A stretch of DNA of 64,000 bases from Desulfobulbus propionicus. GTDB taxonomy: Bacteria > Desulfobacterota > Desulfobulbia > Desulfobulbales > Desulfobulbaceae. Made by a program: the position numbers and the translations under genes. The stretch spans positions 1 through 64,000 of the forward strand of contig PDTD01000010.1 in the NCBI GenBank assembly GCA_002748755.1, read 5' to 3'. A model generated the notes under the pieces. The model saw only the letters and a program-made list of their open reading frames with translations. It was not told where the DNA came from and did not search any database. Shown here piece by piece: positions 8,890 through 18,408 of the stretch (positions are counted from its first letter, which is position 1; every line of letters begins with the position of its first letter).

Positions 8890-9510
8890 GCATGGCTAAG
8901 AATATGCCCCAAGTGTCCTATCGTTATCAGGGAAAACTTCTGACTCCTGGCAGGTTGTTTTCCCAGTTGAAAGAAAAAGAAAAGACCAGGTAAAGAAAAA
9001 ATACTAGCCAGTGTAGTAAAGGAAACTAAACAAGGGTAAAAAGTCAAAATCGTTTTTGCTTGTCACCATGCAAAACGTAAATGGCTGGCTGTAATGTCGA
9101 CCAGGATCGATTTGCCCGATGAAGAGTGAGTACGTGTTTACGGTAAACGTCGGGACATTGTGGGGTTCTTTAAAATGATGAAAGACTATCTGAACCTTGA
9201 ACAAGAAACCCCGTTACATGGCTATGACGGGATGCTAGCTCATATCACAATCGCTATGTCTCGGTACATATTCCTGTCGTTTGAGCAGCGCTGTCATGAT
9301 GATCCAAGGACCCTTGGAAGCTTTTTTATGCCTGCAGCAGGGAAATGAGGGGCCTTAACCTGGCGGAGGCATTACAACGCGTGACCAGCCTTGCCATGGA
9401 AAAAGTTTGTGTAGCAGGCATAGTTATTGAGAATGTAGTGCTTTTGCTGGTTGATACAATCATGAGTATTGCTGTTGACTTGATTCAAGAGAGTAGAAAG
9501 CTGTCATGCT
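8890..9510 (+). pseudogene. IS4-type DDE transposase remnant
   Basis: Broken frames resemble the C-terminal half of an IS4-type transposase: AKNMPQVSYRYQGKLLTPGR (from about 8890), RKWLAVMSTRIDLPDEE followed by a TGA stop (9127-9129), then VYGKRRDIVGFFKMMKDYL, GYDGMLAHITIAMSRYIFL and RTLGSFF, and a last part with NLAEALQRVTSLAMEKV. The in-frame stop and further frame changes make it non-functional. It sits directly after the IS21 fragment, so one element may have landed in or beside the other. Confidence 0.75.
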
Positions 9511-9609
9511 TTAACCACAATATTTAGTGAGTTAAGGTAACTCAGAAATTTGAGAATATCTTTTTCTCCTAACAGGTGTGTAGGCGGCACTGCAAATGCG
9601 GACCGGCTC

Positions 9610-10830
9610 CTACTTGATGAGCTGGTTCATTTCAAAAATCGGCAGCAGGATGGAGACGACGACAAAGAGGACCACCACGCCCATAAACAGGATCATGAAC
9701 GGTTCTATCAGCGAGGTCAGGGCCATTATTTTTGATTCCACTTCCCTTTCATAGGCATCTGCCGCCTTGCCGAGCATTGCATCCAGGGTACCACTTTGTT
9801 CACCCACGCCCATCATTTGCACCAGCATTGGCGGTATGTATGGACTCCCTTTGAAAAATTGAGAAAGACTCCGACCTTTTTCCAGCTCCAGGCAGGCTTC
9901 GTCAATGGTTTCAGCCAGCATGACATTATTGACAATGCTCCGCACGATCTGTAAGGCAGTTGTCAGGGGCACGCCGGCTGTTAGCAGGCTGGAAAGAGTC
10001 CTGCCCAGGCGGGCAGAGGTGATTTTTCGGTTCAGATCCTTGAAAGGGAGCAAGGTTAGTTTGAACCTGTCCCATTGCCTTTTCCCCTGAGGCTGATGGA
10101 TATAGAACCGTAACCCTGCGACCAGTCCGCCGAGGAGTCCTGCCAACAGCCACCAATATTGTTTGATAAAATCGCTTGCTGCCAGAAGAATGATCGTGGG
10201 CAGCGGTAGGGCGTGCTGGGACTCCTCAAATACCGAGGTGATGCTGGGAACAATATAGGTCAGAAGACCGGTCAGGACGAGAAGACAGACAATAGCCATG
10301 ATGCAGGGGTAGGTCAGGGCAGCCTTGATTCTGGAGCGAAGAGCCTGCTGGTTTTCGTGGAACTCGGCCAGCTGTTCCAGGACCACGTCCAGGGAACCAG
10401 AAGCTTCACCGGCGCGGACCATGTTGGTATAGATGTTTGAAAACAGGCGTGGATGCTCTCCCATCGCCAAGGTCAGGGAGTTGCCTTCATTGACGGCATC
10501 CTTTATTTGGGCAATACTTTTTTTGAGGATGGTGTTATCTGTTTGCTGGATCAACCCGTCCAGGGCCGGTATCAAGGGGATACCAGCCCCCAGAAGCGTT
10601 GCCAGTTGGCGGGTGGCGATGTTGATCTCTTCCTGTTTGACTCCACGCCCGATCTGCATGGATAACAGGGAGCCTTGCTGTTTTTTTCTGGTTGAGGTTT
10701 CCTTGATGGAAACAGGATAATTCCCCTGACTGCGGATTTTTTGACGCGCGGTTGCAGGGGAGTCTGCTTCGAGGATACCTTTACGTTTTTTCCCAGTGGT
10801 GTCCAGGGCTGTGTACTCAAAAACGGGCAT
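9610..10830 (-). CDS. gspF: Type II secretion inner-membrane protein GspF
   Basis: A 406-residue platform protein of the GspF/PilC family. It has the N-terminal YTALDTTGKKRKGILEADS segment, two repeated GspF domains (about residues 70-190 and 270-395) with the TRQLATLLGAGIPL and GRTLSSLLTAGVPLTTAL motifs, and three membrane helices (about 170-192, 220-242, 375-398). The end PIFEMNQLIK is typical of GspF rather than pilus PilC. It connects the cytoplasmic ATPase with pseudopilus assembly. No other secretion genes are adjacent, and it is flanked by transposase remnants. A second member of the family is encoded at 53961-55172. Confidence 0.88.
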   Translation of the reverse strand: MPVFEYTALDTTGKKRKGILEADSPATARQKIRSQGNYPVSIKETSTRKKQQGSLLSMQIGRGVKQEEINIATRQLATLLGAGIPLIPALDGLIQQTDNTILKKSIAQIKDAVNEGNSLTLAMGEHPRLFSNIYTNMVRAGEASGSLDVVLEQLAEFHENQQALRSRIKAALTYPCIMAIVCLLVLTGLLTYIVPSITSVFEESQHALPLPTIILLAASDFIKQYWWLLAGLLGGLVAGLRFYIHQPQGKRQWDRFKLTLLPFKDLNRKITSARLGRTLSSLLTAGVPLTTALQIVRSIVNNVMLAETIDEACLELEKGRSLSQFFKGSPYIPPMLVQMMGVGEQSGTLDAMLGKAADAYEREVESKIMALTSLIEPFMILFMGVVVLFVVVSILLPIFEMNQLIK

Positions 10831-10946
10831 GGGTATGTACCAGAAGGCAGATGGCAGGAGTTCGGTTATGGTCTCTATGCTGTGCTACCTGTCAGGAAAA
10901 GAAGAACTCTTATAACATGTCCATTGCGTCATCAACAGAGTATGCT

Positions 10947-10975
10947 ATTATAAGCGCATTTTTTGTTGCAAACAA
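10947..10975 (-). promoter_or_regulatory. Sigma-70-type promoter for gspF
   Basis: Read on the minus strand, TTGTTT (10970-10975) and a perfect TATAAT (10947-10952) are separated by 17 bases. It lies about 115 bp upstream of the gspF start codon. Confidence 0.6.
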
Positions 10976-11077
10976 TAGTCGACAGGCACACGCGGATTAT
11001 CGATACCTGCAGGACGTGCCTAGGGGACGGCGCTTCGCATGAGTGAGAACAGCATGATGTTCTCCGTTAACGGTGAT

Positions 11078-11599
11078 CTACAGATCGTCAACCAGATTGG
11101 GTAGGCACTGGGCCACGCATTTCTTGCAGGAGTATTTGGGTTCGCCTTTTTCGCAGAAATTGGCAAAGCCCATGATCAGTTCCTCGCCTCCGCGGGGGCA
11201 TACTTCAAGGAATTTGATAAACTGCACCATTCTGTTTATAATCTCAGGTGGTGCTGTATGCTCAATTTTGCAGGCGCCTTCTTCGGCAATCTCGTCTTCA
11301 ATGGCAAGGACACTGGTGAAGAATTGTTTGAGCGCAGTATGTCTGCTGATAACGTCTTCGGCAATGAGTCTGCCCTGATCGGTCATGGTAATGACCTCAT
11401 AAGGAGCATAGTTGATAAGCCCCTTTTTGGACAGAGCTCGCAGGGCTTCTGTGACAGAAGGGCCGCTGACCTGTAGTCGTGAGGAAATATCCTTGCCCCT
11501 GGCGACCTTTTTTTCTTCAACAATGTGATAGATAGCTTCTATGTAATCTTCCAGGCTAGCGCTCAGTTGTGGTGTAGTGGACACGTTACCTCCAGGCAT
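11078..11599 (-). CDS. DtxR/MntR-family metal-dependent regulator
   Basis: A protein of up to 173 residues. The N-terminal winged helix shows the family pattern: LEDYIEAIYHIVEEKKVARG, then DISSRLQVSGPSVTEALRAL and the wing KGLINYAPYEVITMTDQG. The dimerisation domain has RHTALKQFFTSVL and EEGACKIEH, where the cysteine and glutamate/histidine positions match the metal site of iron or manganese sensors. The C-terminus has a cysteine cluster (CEKG, CKKCVAQC) usual in delta-proteobacterial members. A GTG at 11584 preceded by GGAGGT could be the start instead of the ATG at 11599. Just upstream lies a CTAA/TTAG inverted repeat that could be its own operator. Confidence 0.85.
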   Translation of the reverse strand: MPGGNVSTTPQLSASLEDYIEAIYHIVEEKKVARGKDISSRLQVSGPSVTEALRALSKKGLINYAPYEVITMTDQGRLIAEDVISRHTALKQFFTSVLAIEDEIAEEGACKIEHTAPPEIINRMVQFIKFLEVCPRGGEELIMGFANFCEKGEPKYSCKKCVAQCLPNLVDDL

Positions 11600-11698
11600 A
11601 ATATAATTCTAATGCATATTTAGGAGGATACAGTCTGAGGGGATGAGCGTCAAGGAATATATAGGTGAATAAAACAACAACCTTTTTTTATTGGAATA

Positions 11699-13387
11699 AT
11701 GTTACATCAACTGCGTGTACACAACCTGGCCCTCATTGACAGCCTCCACCTTGATTTATCTCAACAGGAAACAGGGCTGATCGTGTTAACCGGCGAAACC
11801 GGAGCCGGAAAATCGATTATTCTCCAGGCCGTACATCTGCTGGGAGGAGGCCGGAGCTCCGCGAGCTGGGTACGAAACGGGAGCGAGCAGGCAGTTATTG
11901 AAGCAATTTTTGATGTCGATCCCACCCATGAAGATCTGTTAACCGTCCTGGAAGAGCTGTCCTTGCGGGATGGTACGGGGTGCCTCGTCCGGCGGGTAAT
12001 TACCAGTCAGGGGCGGAGCAGGTTGTACGTCAACGACGGGCAGGTGACCTCACGGATCGCAGGTGAACTGGCCGTTGGACTGGTGAATATTGCCAGTCAA
12101 CATGATAATCAGCAACTACTAAGCAGCCGTCATCAGCTTGACTTTTTAGACAGCTACGGGAATCTGCTGCCCATGCGGGCACATTTTGGCCAACTGTTTG
12201 CCAGGTGGCAGAAGCTCTCCAGTGAAGTTCGCCAGCTTTTGGAAAAAGAGCATGGTAAGGAGCAGCACAGGGAGTTCCTCCGTTTTCAACTTGAGGAAAT
12301 TGAAAACGCCCGGCTGCTCACGGGAGAGGATGAACAACTGTACCTGGAGAAAGAGCGCCTGAAAGTATCCAGCCTCTTGGTAGAGCATACCCAAAAGGCC
12401 AGCAACCTCTTTGCCGCGCATGTTATCGATACGCTGGCTGAAATCAGAAAAGATATGGAACAGGTCGCAGCCCTGGACAAAGAAGCGGGCCCTCTGGCCG
12501 AGCGCATCATTTCCGCCTGTTATGAGGTCGACGATATTGAACAGGAGCTGGGACGATACCAGGCAGGCATCCCCGGCGATCCAAGGCGGATGGAAGAGAT
12601 AAGCGAACGCCTGGCCCTGATCAAACAACTGCAGCGTAAATACGGTCCCACCTTGGACGATGTCCTGGCCCGCAGGGATCAACTCCGGGACGAACTGGCA
12701 CAGTTGGATGGCTTGGAGGCCGACATCGCCCAGCTTGAAAAGGAGGTGGAAAAAGCCAGCACAGAAGCGCTGCTCATGGCAACTGAGCTTTCTGCGGTCC
12801 GCAAGGAAGTGGCTTTACGCCTTGAAAAGGCCATGGAGTCCGAGCTTGTCTCGCTGAGTTTCGATCAAGCCGTGTTTAAGGCAGAGTTGTCCCTTCCCGA
12901 GCAATTAGGACTTGAAGGGGTGTCGCCCACAGGAAGGGATACCCTTGTTTTTTTATTTTCGGCAAACCCCGGAGAACCGCCCAGACCTTTGGCAAAAATA
13001 GCTTCTGGCGGTGAGTTGTCTCGTTTTATGCTGGCCATGAAATGTGTTTTAGCCAAACGAGATAAAGTGGAGACAGTGATTTTTGATGAAATAGATGCGG
13101 GCATCAGTGGGGAGGCAGCCGAAGCTGTGGCAGGAAAAATTGAGGAGTTGGCCGGTCATCATCAGGTATTGTGCATCACCCATTTACCCCAGATCGCAGC
13201 CAGGGCTGATATGCATTTTAGGATAGAAAAGGTGGTGGAAGGAGGACGAACCAGAACAACGGTCCAGAGACTGACTCCAGAGGCTAAAATCGCTGAGCTG
13301 GCAAGGATGCTCGGGGGCCGAAAGCCCACGCAGCAGACCTTGGCTTATGCCAGGGAGCTGGCAGCGAGAAAAGATGGAGTGAAATAG
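11699..13387 (+). CDS. recN: DNA repair protein RecN
   Basis: A 562-residue SMC-like ATPase for double-strand-break repair. The Walker A motif GETGAGKS is at about residues 32-39. A long coiled coil (about 155-375) joins the N- and C-terminal ATPase halves. The C-terminal half has the signature KIASGGELSRFMLAMK and the Walker B region TVIFDEIDAGISG, followed by HLPQIAA. The length is normal. The ATG at 11699 has a weak ribosome binding site. The next gene starts 3 bp after its stop and is probably co-transcribed. Confidence 0.95.
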   Translation: MLHQLRVHNLALIDSLHLDLSQQETGLIVLTGETGAGKSIILQAVHLLGGGRSSASWVRNGSEQAVIEAIFDVDPTHEDLLTVLEELSLRDGTGCLVRRVITSQGRSRLYVNDGQVTSRIAGELAVGLVNIASQHDNQQLLSSRHQLDFLDSYGNLLPMRAHFGQLFARWQKLSSEVRQLLEKEHGKEQHREFLRFQLEEIENARLLTGEDEQLYLEKERLKVSSLLVEHTQKASNLFAAHVIDTLAEIRKDMEQVAALDKEAGPLAERIISACYEVDDIEQELGRYQAGIPGDPRRMEEISERLALIKQLQRKYGPTLDDVLARRDQLRDELAQLDGLEADIAQLEKEVEKASTEALLMATELSAVRKEVALRLEKAMESELVSLSFDQAVFKAELSLPEQLGLEGVSPTGRDTLVFLFSANPGEPPRPLAKIASGGELSRFMLAMKCVLAKRDKVETVIFDEIDAGISGEAAEAVAGKIEELAGHHQVLCITHLPQIAARADMHFRIEKVVEGGRTRTTVQRLTPEAKIAELARMLGGRKPTQQTLAYARELAARKDGVK

Positions 13388-13390
13388 ACC

Positions 13391-14437
13391 GTGCAACAGC
13401 TAATAGCGCTGGGCTTGTTTTCGGGAGGGCTGGATTCCATTTTGGCCTGCCGTACTGTAGCGGAGCAGGGGGTGCAGGTGATTGGGCTGAAGTTTGTCAC
13501 CCCTTTTTTTGATAGCCATCTGTTGGAGTGCAAAGAGGAGTATCAACGGGAGGTGCGTGCAAAATACGGCCTGAAGGTCGAGTTGGTGGATTTAAGTAGA
13601 GGGTATCTTTCGTTGTTGCACAACCCGACCCATGGGTTTGGAAAATATTGTAACCCCTGTATAGATTGCAAGATCCTGATGCTCAGCACTGCCCGGTCGC
13701 TCATGGCCTCCTATGGCGCCTCTTTCCTGGTCACCGGAGAGGTTGTGGGGCAGCGCCCCATGTCCCAGCGTCGTGATGCCATGCGGATTATTGAACGTGA
13801 TTCCGGGTGTACGGGGCTGCTCCTGCGACCCTTGTCGGCGCAGCTTTTGCCGCCCACCTTTGTCGAGGCAGAGGGCATGGTTGACAGAGCACGTCTACAT
13901 GGTTTTTCAGGCAGGGGACGTAGACCGCAGATGGAACTGGCCCGGCGCTTCGGGATGACGGAGCACCCCAATCCCGCAGGGGGATGTCTGCTGACTGATC
14001 CCAACCTGGGCAGCCGGATTAAAGCCTTGTTCCAGGGCAGCCTCGGGGGGGCGGGAGACCGTCTTTCTTTAGAAGATGTCCACCTGATCCTCACAGGCAG
14101 GCAGTTCCAGATCCATGGGAAACACTGGCTGGTTGTGGGGCGTAATCAGGGGGAAAACCAGCGTATTCGTGCCCTGTGCAGAGAAGGTGACTGGTTGCTG
14201 GCCACGACAACACACCCTGGCCCAACAGCCCTGTTACGCCGGGCTGCTGCGACTGTGGCTCGGGAAGAACAGGAAACCGTGATGTGCCAGGCAGCGGGGA
14301 TCGTGGTTCGTTATTCGAAAAAGGTGGACAATAGGCCTGTACCCGCCGAGGTGCAGATTGAAAGAGGGGCGCAGAGCGAATGCCGGCAATTCATGCCCTC
14401 TGATGAGGACTTGGTGCGGTCTTGGCAACTATCCTGA
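13391..14437 (+). CDS. PP-loop ATPase, tRNA-thiolation-like (DUF814-type)
   Basis: A 348-residue protein starting at GTG, 3 bp after recN. It has an N-terminal PP-loop ATP pyrophosphatase motif (LFSGGLDS, residues 9-16) and the CNPCIDCK cysteine pair (about residues 86-93) seen in tRNA 2-thiouridine and 4-thiouridine synthases. The middle segment VTGEVVGQRPMSQRRDAM is characteristic of a bacterial family often annotated as a tRNA 2-thiouridylase-like or ThiI-like protein. A C-terminal domain of about 130 residues is of unknown role. It probably adenylates an RNA base for sulfur insertion, but the exact substrate cannot be read from sequence. Confidence 0.75.
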   Translation: MQQLIALGLFSGGLDSILACRTVAEQGVQVIGLKFVTPFFDSHLLECKEEYQREVRAKYGLKVELVDLSRGYLSLLHNPTHGFGKYCNPCIDCKILMLSTARSLMASYGASFLVTGEVVGQRPMSQRRDAMRIIERDSGCTGLLLRPLSAQLLPPTFVEAEGMVDRARLHGFSGRGRRPQMELARRFGMTEHPNPAGGCLLTDPNLGSRIKALFQGSLGGAGDRLSLEDVHLILTGRQFQIHGKHWLVVGRNQGENQRIRALCREGDWLLATTTHPGPTALLRRAAATVAREEQETVMCQAAGIVVRYSKKVDNRPVPAEVQIERGAQSECRQFMPSDEDLVRSWQLS

Positions 14438-14593
14438 GGTCTGTATCGGCTCGTGCAGGGCAGCCTGGCAGAATTTTGGCAAGGTTTTTTGACGGGTTGC
14501 TGGTGGGTGAGGGCTTCCACTGCTCGAGCTACGCTTTGCTTTCGGAAAAAATGGGCCGTAAGAGGGGCTGAATTGTCATGGACTAAAGGGGCA

Positions 14594-16090
14594 ATGAAGA
14601 GGAAAGACAGGCCAATACCTGGGGTCGTAGAGATGGGTACGGCGCTGCCTGCGTGGCTGTATCTGCCGCTGCAACGTCTGCAGCAGCAGATGCAGGCGGA
14701 AGTCTATCTTGCTGGCGGTACCGTTCGTGATCTGGTACTGGGGAGAACACCCCATGACCTGGATTTGGTGGTCCCGGACAAAAGTCATTCTTGGGCTCGG
14801 GCGCTGGCAAAAGCAGTGGGCGGAGCCTTTGTGCCTCTTGGCGGCGAGGACGCGGCACGGGTGGTTTTTCAAGGGCAGGCTGTGGATGTTTCCTCTTTTC
14901 GGGATGGCAGCCTGACCATTGAAGAAGATCTGGCAAAACGGGATTTGTCCATCAATGCCATGGCAATTTGCCTGACCCCGTTTTTACGCCATGGGGTTCG
15001 GCGCCAGGGTGAACAGGTTACGCTCCTTGATCCGTGCGGGGGACTGTTGGATATAGAGCAGCAGGTTATCCGTTGCCCGGATGTCCAGATTCTGCACAGC
15101 GATCCCTTGCGGATGCTCCGGGTGTATCGGTTCAGTGCGGCCCTGGGGTTTCGGGTGGAGGTACAAACAGCCCGCTGGGTAGGGGCATTGTCTGAGGAAC
15201 TCCGCCACTGCGCCCCGGAGCGAATCTGTCATGAGTTTCGGCTCATTCTGGAGTCGGAGAACAGTGCGGCAGTCATCGGCGCCATGGCGGAGGCAGGTTT
15301 GCTCTGGGTGTTGTTTCCCGAACTTGAGAGAGGGGTGGGAATGCAGCAACCCGCCAGTCATCATCTGGATGTGTTCTCCCATAATCTGGAAACCCTGCGC
15401 TGCCTGGAGAGTCTTTTGCGGGACCCCTGTTATGGTTACGCCAGGGAATATAAGGAGCTGGCAGCCTATCTGGCTGTGGATAGGCAGAGGACACTGTTGA
15501 AGTGGGCAGCCCTGTTTCATGATGTGGGAAAACCGGTGACCCGGGCCCTGAACCAGGAGGGCGAGCGGCGGATAACCTTTTATAATCATGACCAGGCTGG
15601 GCAGCGAATTTTTAATGAGATTGCCTTGCGGCTTCGCCTGAGCAATTGGGAACGAAACCATGTGGGGCAGCTTATCGGGCTGCATATGCGGCCCTTTCAC
15701 TTGATTCAGGCGGCAAAGGACAGGGAACTGTCCATCCGGGCCTGCTCAAGATTGATCCGAAAAGCCGGACGCCTTATACCAGGCCTTTTCCTGCTTGCTC
15801 TGGCCGACACCATGGCCGGGAAAGGAGAAGACAGGCCTGCTACGTTGGAACAGGATCTGGAGGCTGTGGTCCGCCGTGTTCTTGCAGTGGAGCGGGATCA
15901 TGTACAACCAGCCCTCCGGGTCCCGCCCCTGATTGACGGCCATGATCTCATTCATTCCCTGGGGCTGCAGCCGGGACCTGTCTTCAAGGAGATTTTGGAG
16001 GCCGTAGAGGAGGCACGGATTGAAGGACAGGTTCAAACAAAAGATCAGGCCTTGTCACTGGCAAGTTCCCTGGTCTCAGGCGAGCAATGA
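14594..16090 (+). CDS. CCA tRNA nucleotidyltransferase / polyA polymerase family with HD domain
   Basis: A 498-residue class II nucleotidyltransferase. The head domain has the diagnostic LAGGTVRDLVLG and HDLDLVV (the two catalytic aspartates) within the first 70 residues, then RDLSINAMAI and the RMLRVYRFSAALGF motif. The C-terminal half has an HD phosphohydrolase domain (WAALFHDVGKP). It should add or repair the CCA end of tRNAs or polyadenylate RNA. A longer frame from 14453 exists, but the ATG at 14594 is closer to the usual N-terminus. It is followed by rlmE after 16 bp. Confidence 0.88.
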   Translation: MKRKDRPIPGVVEMGTALPAWLYLPLQRLQQQMQAEVYLAGGTVRDLVLGRTPHDLDLVVPDKSHSWARALAKAVGGAFVPLGGEDAARVVFQGQAVDVSSFRDGSLTIEEDLAKRDLSINAMAICLTPFLRHGVRRQGEQVTLLDPCGGLLDIEQQVIRCPDVQILHSDPLRMLRVYRFSAALGFRVEVQTARWVGALSEELRHCAPERICHEFRLILESENSAAVIGAMAEAGLLWVLFPELERGVGMQQPASHHLDVFSHNLETLRCLESLLRDPCYGYAREYKELAAYLAVDRQRTLLKWAALFHDVGKPVTRALNQEGERRITFYNHDQAGQRIFNEIALRLRLSNWERNHVGQLIGLHMRPFHLIQAAKDRELSIRACSRLIRKAGRLIPGLFLLALADTMAGKGEDRPATLEQDLEAVVRRVLAVERDHVQPALRVPPLIDGHDLIHSLGLQPGPVFKEILEAVEEARIEGQVQTKDQALSLASSLVSGEQ

Positions 16091-16106
16091 GAAGGAACAA
16101 GAACCC

Positions 16107-16709
16107 ATGCGTACACCTCAGGATTTTTATTTTAAAAAGGCAAAAAAAGAGAAGTATCCTGCCAGATCTGTCTACAAGTTGGAAGAGGCCCAGCACAAAT
16201 ATCGTTTTCTCAAAAAGGGACAGCGTATTATCGACTTTGGCTGTTTCCCCGGCAGTTGGAGCCTGTATGCGGCCTCCATAGTCGGCGAAAAAGGGACCGT
16301 TGTCGGTGTGGATCTCCAGAAGACAGACCTCCCGAGTCAAAAACCCGATGCTGAAATCCACTGGCTCTGTTATGATGTCTATGCTGATGAGCTGCCTGCA
16401 TTACTCAAAAAGCAGTGGTTTGGCTTTCATGTGGTGTTGAGTGATATGGCGCCGCGCACTACCGGTAGCCGTTATGCGGATCATCAGCATTCCCTCAGGC
16501 TGGTCCAAAGGGTTCTGGAGGTCTCCCGTGAACTCCTGCATGAAAACGGGACCATGTACTGCAAGGCTTTTCAAGGGGAAGATTTTCCGGCTTTGATCGA
16601 GGAGTGCAAAGCGTCTTTCAAAACCATTAAGGTGGTCAAACCCAAAAGCTCACGGCAGGAGAGCCGCGAGGTTTTTATTCTGGGACGCAAGTACGTTTTA
16701 CAAAGATAA
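16107..16709 (+). CDS. rlmE: 23S rRNA 2'-O-ribose methyltransferase RlmE (FtsJ)
   Basis: A 200-residue SAM-dependent methyltransferase that modifies U2552 of 23S rRNA. The K-D-K-E catalytic tetrad is in place: ARSVYKLEE, VLSDMAPRTTG, MYCKAFQGED and SREVFILGRKY. The SAM-binding motif reads DFGCFPGSWS, a mild variant of the usual DLGAAPGGWS. The ATG at 16107 follows GAAGGA; the longer frame overlaps the previous gene without family support. Confidence 0.93.
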   Translation: MRTPQDFYFKKAKKEKYPARSVYKLEEAQHKYRFLKKGQRIIDFGCFPGSWSLYAASIVGEKGTVVGVDLQKTDLPSQKPDAEIHWLCYDVYADELPALLKKQWFGFHVVLSDMAPRTTGSRYADHQHSLRLVQRVLEVSRELLHENGTMYCKAFQGEDFPALIEECKASFKTIKVVKPKSSRQESREVFILGRKYVLQR

Positions 16710-16806
16710 AGCACATTTCGACAAGCTGTACACCCAGGCTCAGCCCAGGCAGCACCATTTTCGGCAGTATTTTGGCAGCACATGGACCCAAGGAGAACGC
16801 GGTACC

Positions 16807-16854
16807 AAAAACGCCTGAACCTGGCACTACCTGAGCTGATAAGAAATTCCGGCT
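16807..16854 (+). repeat. Dispersed repeat family R1, copy 2 (full 48 nt)
   Basis: A 48-base unit starting AAAAACGCC, then ACCTGGC and CCTGAGCTGATAAGAAATTC, ending CGGCT. It matches base for base in length the units at 32675-32722 and 60225-60272. It lies between rlmE and yebC. Confidence 0.7.
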
Positions 16855-16962
16855 CAAGAGAAAGCAGAAGGAACTCCGAATCGGATAGATGCCCAACAGA
16901 AAAGGGGGGCATACCATCTGGACGGATGATCAATCAGATGAACCAAGTAGAGGAAACCCGCA

Positions 16963-17712
16963 GTGTCAGGACATTCAAAGTGGAGCACAATTAAGCGTAA
17001 GAAAGGGGCTAATGATGCCAAGCGTGGAAAAATTTTCACCAAATTGATCAAGGAGATCACCATTGCCGCCAAGATGGGGGGTGGCGATCCAGATGGCAAT
17101 CCACGGCTGCGGAGCGCCATCACTGCTGCCAAAGCAGAAAACATGCCCAAGGATAACATTGATCGCGCCATCAAGAAGGGAACAGGTGACCTGGATGGTG
17201 CAGTGTATGAAGAAATCCTGTACGAAGGGTATGGCCCTGGCGGAGTGGCGGTACTTGTAGAGACCATGACCGACAACAAAAACAGGACCGTTGCCGATAT
17301 TCGTCACTATTTTTCCAAAAGCGGTGGTAATCTGGGGGAGACAGGCTGCGTTGCCTGGATGTTTGACAAAAAAGGGACCATGCTGATTGATAAGGAGGGA
17401 GTAGACGAAGAAGAACTCATGGACCTGGCCCTGGAAGCTGGTGCCGAGGATGTGGTGGACGAGGGCGACGTCTATCAGGTGGTGACCGCGCCGGAAGATT
17501 TCAGTGAGGTCGTGGATTCCCTTGAGGCGAGCAGTGTTCCCTGCAGTGAGGCCACCATCACCATGATCCCCAAAAACGTGGTCGATGTTGCCGAAGAAAA
17601 GCCTGCAAAATCATTGCTCAAGCTTCTGGAAAACCTGGAAGATCACGATGATGTGCAGAAGGTGCATGCCAACTTTGATATTCCAGATGAACTTATGGAA
17701 GCTTTGTCCTGA
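16963..17712 (+). CDS. yebC: YebC/PmpR-family protein
   Basis: A 249-residue protein of the widespread YebC family (ribosome-associated factor or transcriptional regulator; both roles have been proposed). It starts at GTG with GAGGAA upstream and shows the invariant N-terminus [13 protein letters not shown], the [12 protein letters not shown] segment and [12 protein letters not shown]. The three-domain order and length are normal. Its place just upstream of ruvC-ruvA-ruvB is the commonest bacterial neighbourhood for this gene. Confidence 0.95.
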   Translation: MSGHSKWSTIKRKKGANDAKRGKIFTKLIKEITIAAKMGGGDPDGNPRLRSAITAAKAENMPKDNIDRAIKKGTGDLDGAVYEEILYEGYGPGGVAVLVETMTDNKNRTVADIRHYFSKSGGNLGETGCVAWMFDKKGTMLIDKEGVDEEELMDLALEAGAEDVVDEGDVYQVVTAPEDFSEVVDSLEASSVPCSEATITMIPKNVVDVAEEKPAKSLLKLLENLEDHDDVQKVHANFDIPDELMEALS

Positions 17713-17903
17713 TTTTCTGCAAATGGCCAGTGCGCCCGTTGTCTTTGTACTCTCACCGCAACCCCGCAGACAGGCCCTGGCAAAACGTGGCACCTACATC
17801 GGCCGGGCGCTGGCCTGGGGGAAGCTTGGCTGCCCAGATGGCGTCACCCAGACTTTGATCTCGGCCCTTGTTGGGTGAGCAAACAATTTTTCAGGGGCAG
17901 GCC

Positions 17904-18392
17904 ATGCGTATTCTTGGAGTGGATCCTGGGTCCCGGATAACCGGGTACGGCATAATTGACTGTTCCGGCACCGAACTGGGGTATGTATCCTGTGGTACTA
18001 TTCGGACAACCCATGAGGAGGAGTTTGCCAGGCGTCTCTGGGTTATTTTTTCCAGTCTGTCCCAGGTTATCAAGATGCATACGCCGCAGGTGGCAGCGGT
18101 GGAAGAGGTCTTTGTTGATCGCAATGTCCGCAGTGCCCTCAAGCTTGGTCATGCCAGGGGCGCGGCCATTATCGCTGCCATGGAAAACGGGATGCAGGTG
18201 CACCACTACAGTGCCCGTACTGTGAAGCAGACGGTCACCGGATATGGGCAGGCCGATAAACGACAGATGCAGCATATGGTCACCACTCTGCTGGAGTTGA
18301 ACGATTCGCCCAGTCAGGATGCCGCCGATGCCCTGGCCATTGCCATTTGTCATGCACAACATTGTGCTTTTAACACACTTTGTTCTCTTTAG
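17904..18392 (+). CDS. ruvC: Holliday junction resolvase RuvC
   Basis: A 162-residue endonuclease that cuts Holliday junctions. The four acidic catalytic positions are visible: ILGVDPGSR near residue 7, AVEEVF near 66, and the pair in DAADALAIAICH near 138-141. The ATG at 17904 sits after AGGGGCAGG and starts directly at the family N-terminus; the longer frame from 17868 is not supported. The first gene of the ruvCAB set. Confidence 0.95.
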   Translation: MRILGVDPGSRITGYGIIDCSGTELGYVSCGTIRTTHEEEFARRLWVIFSSLSQVIKMHTPQVAAVEEVFVDRNVRSALKLGHARGAAIIAAMENGMQVHHYSARTVKQTVTGYGQADKRQMQHMVTTLLELNDSPSQDAADALAIAICHAQHCAFNTLCSL

Positions 18393-18408
18393 TCGTTCAG
18401 GCTGATCT

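Noticed and set aside
12146-12682. 178-codon open frame antisense to recN
   Set aside because: Lies opposite the RecN coiled coil, where long antisense frames are common.
17723-17878. 51-codon ORF between yebC and ruvC
   Set aside because: No ribosome binding site of note, no recognisable domain and no sign of conservation that I can judge; left as spacer.
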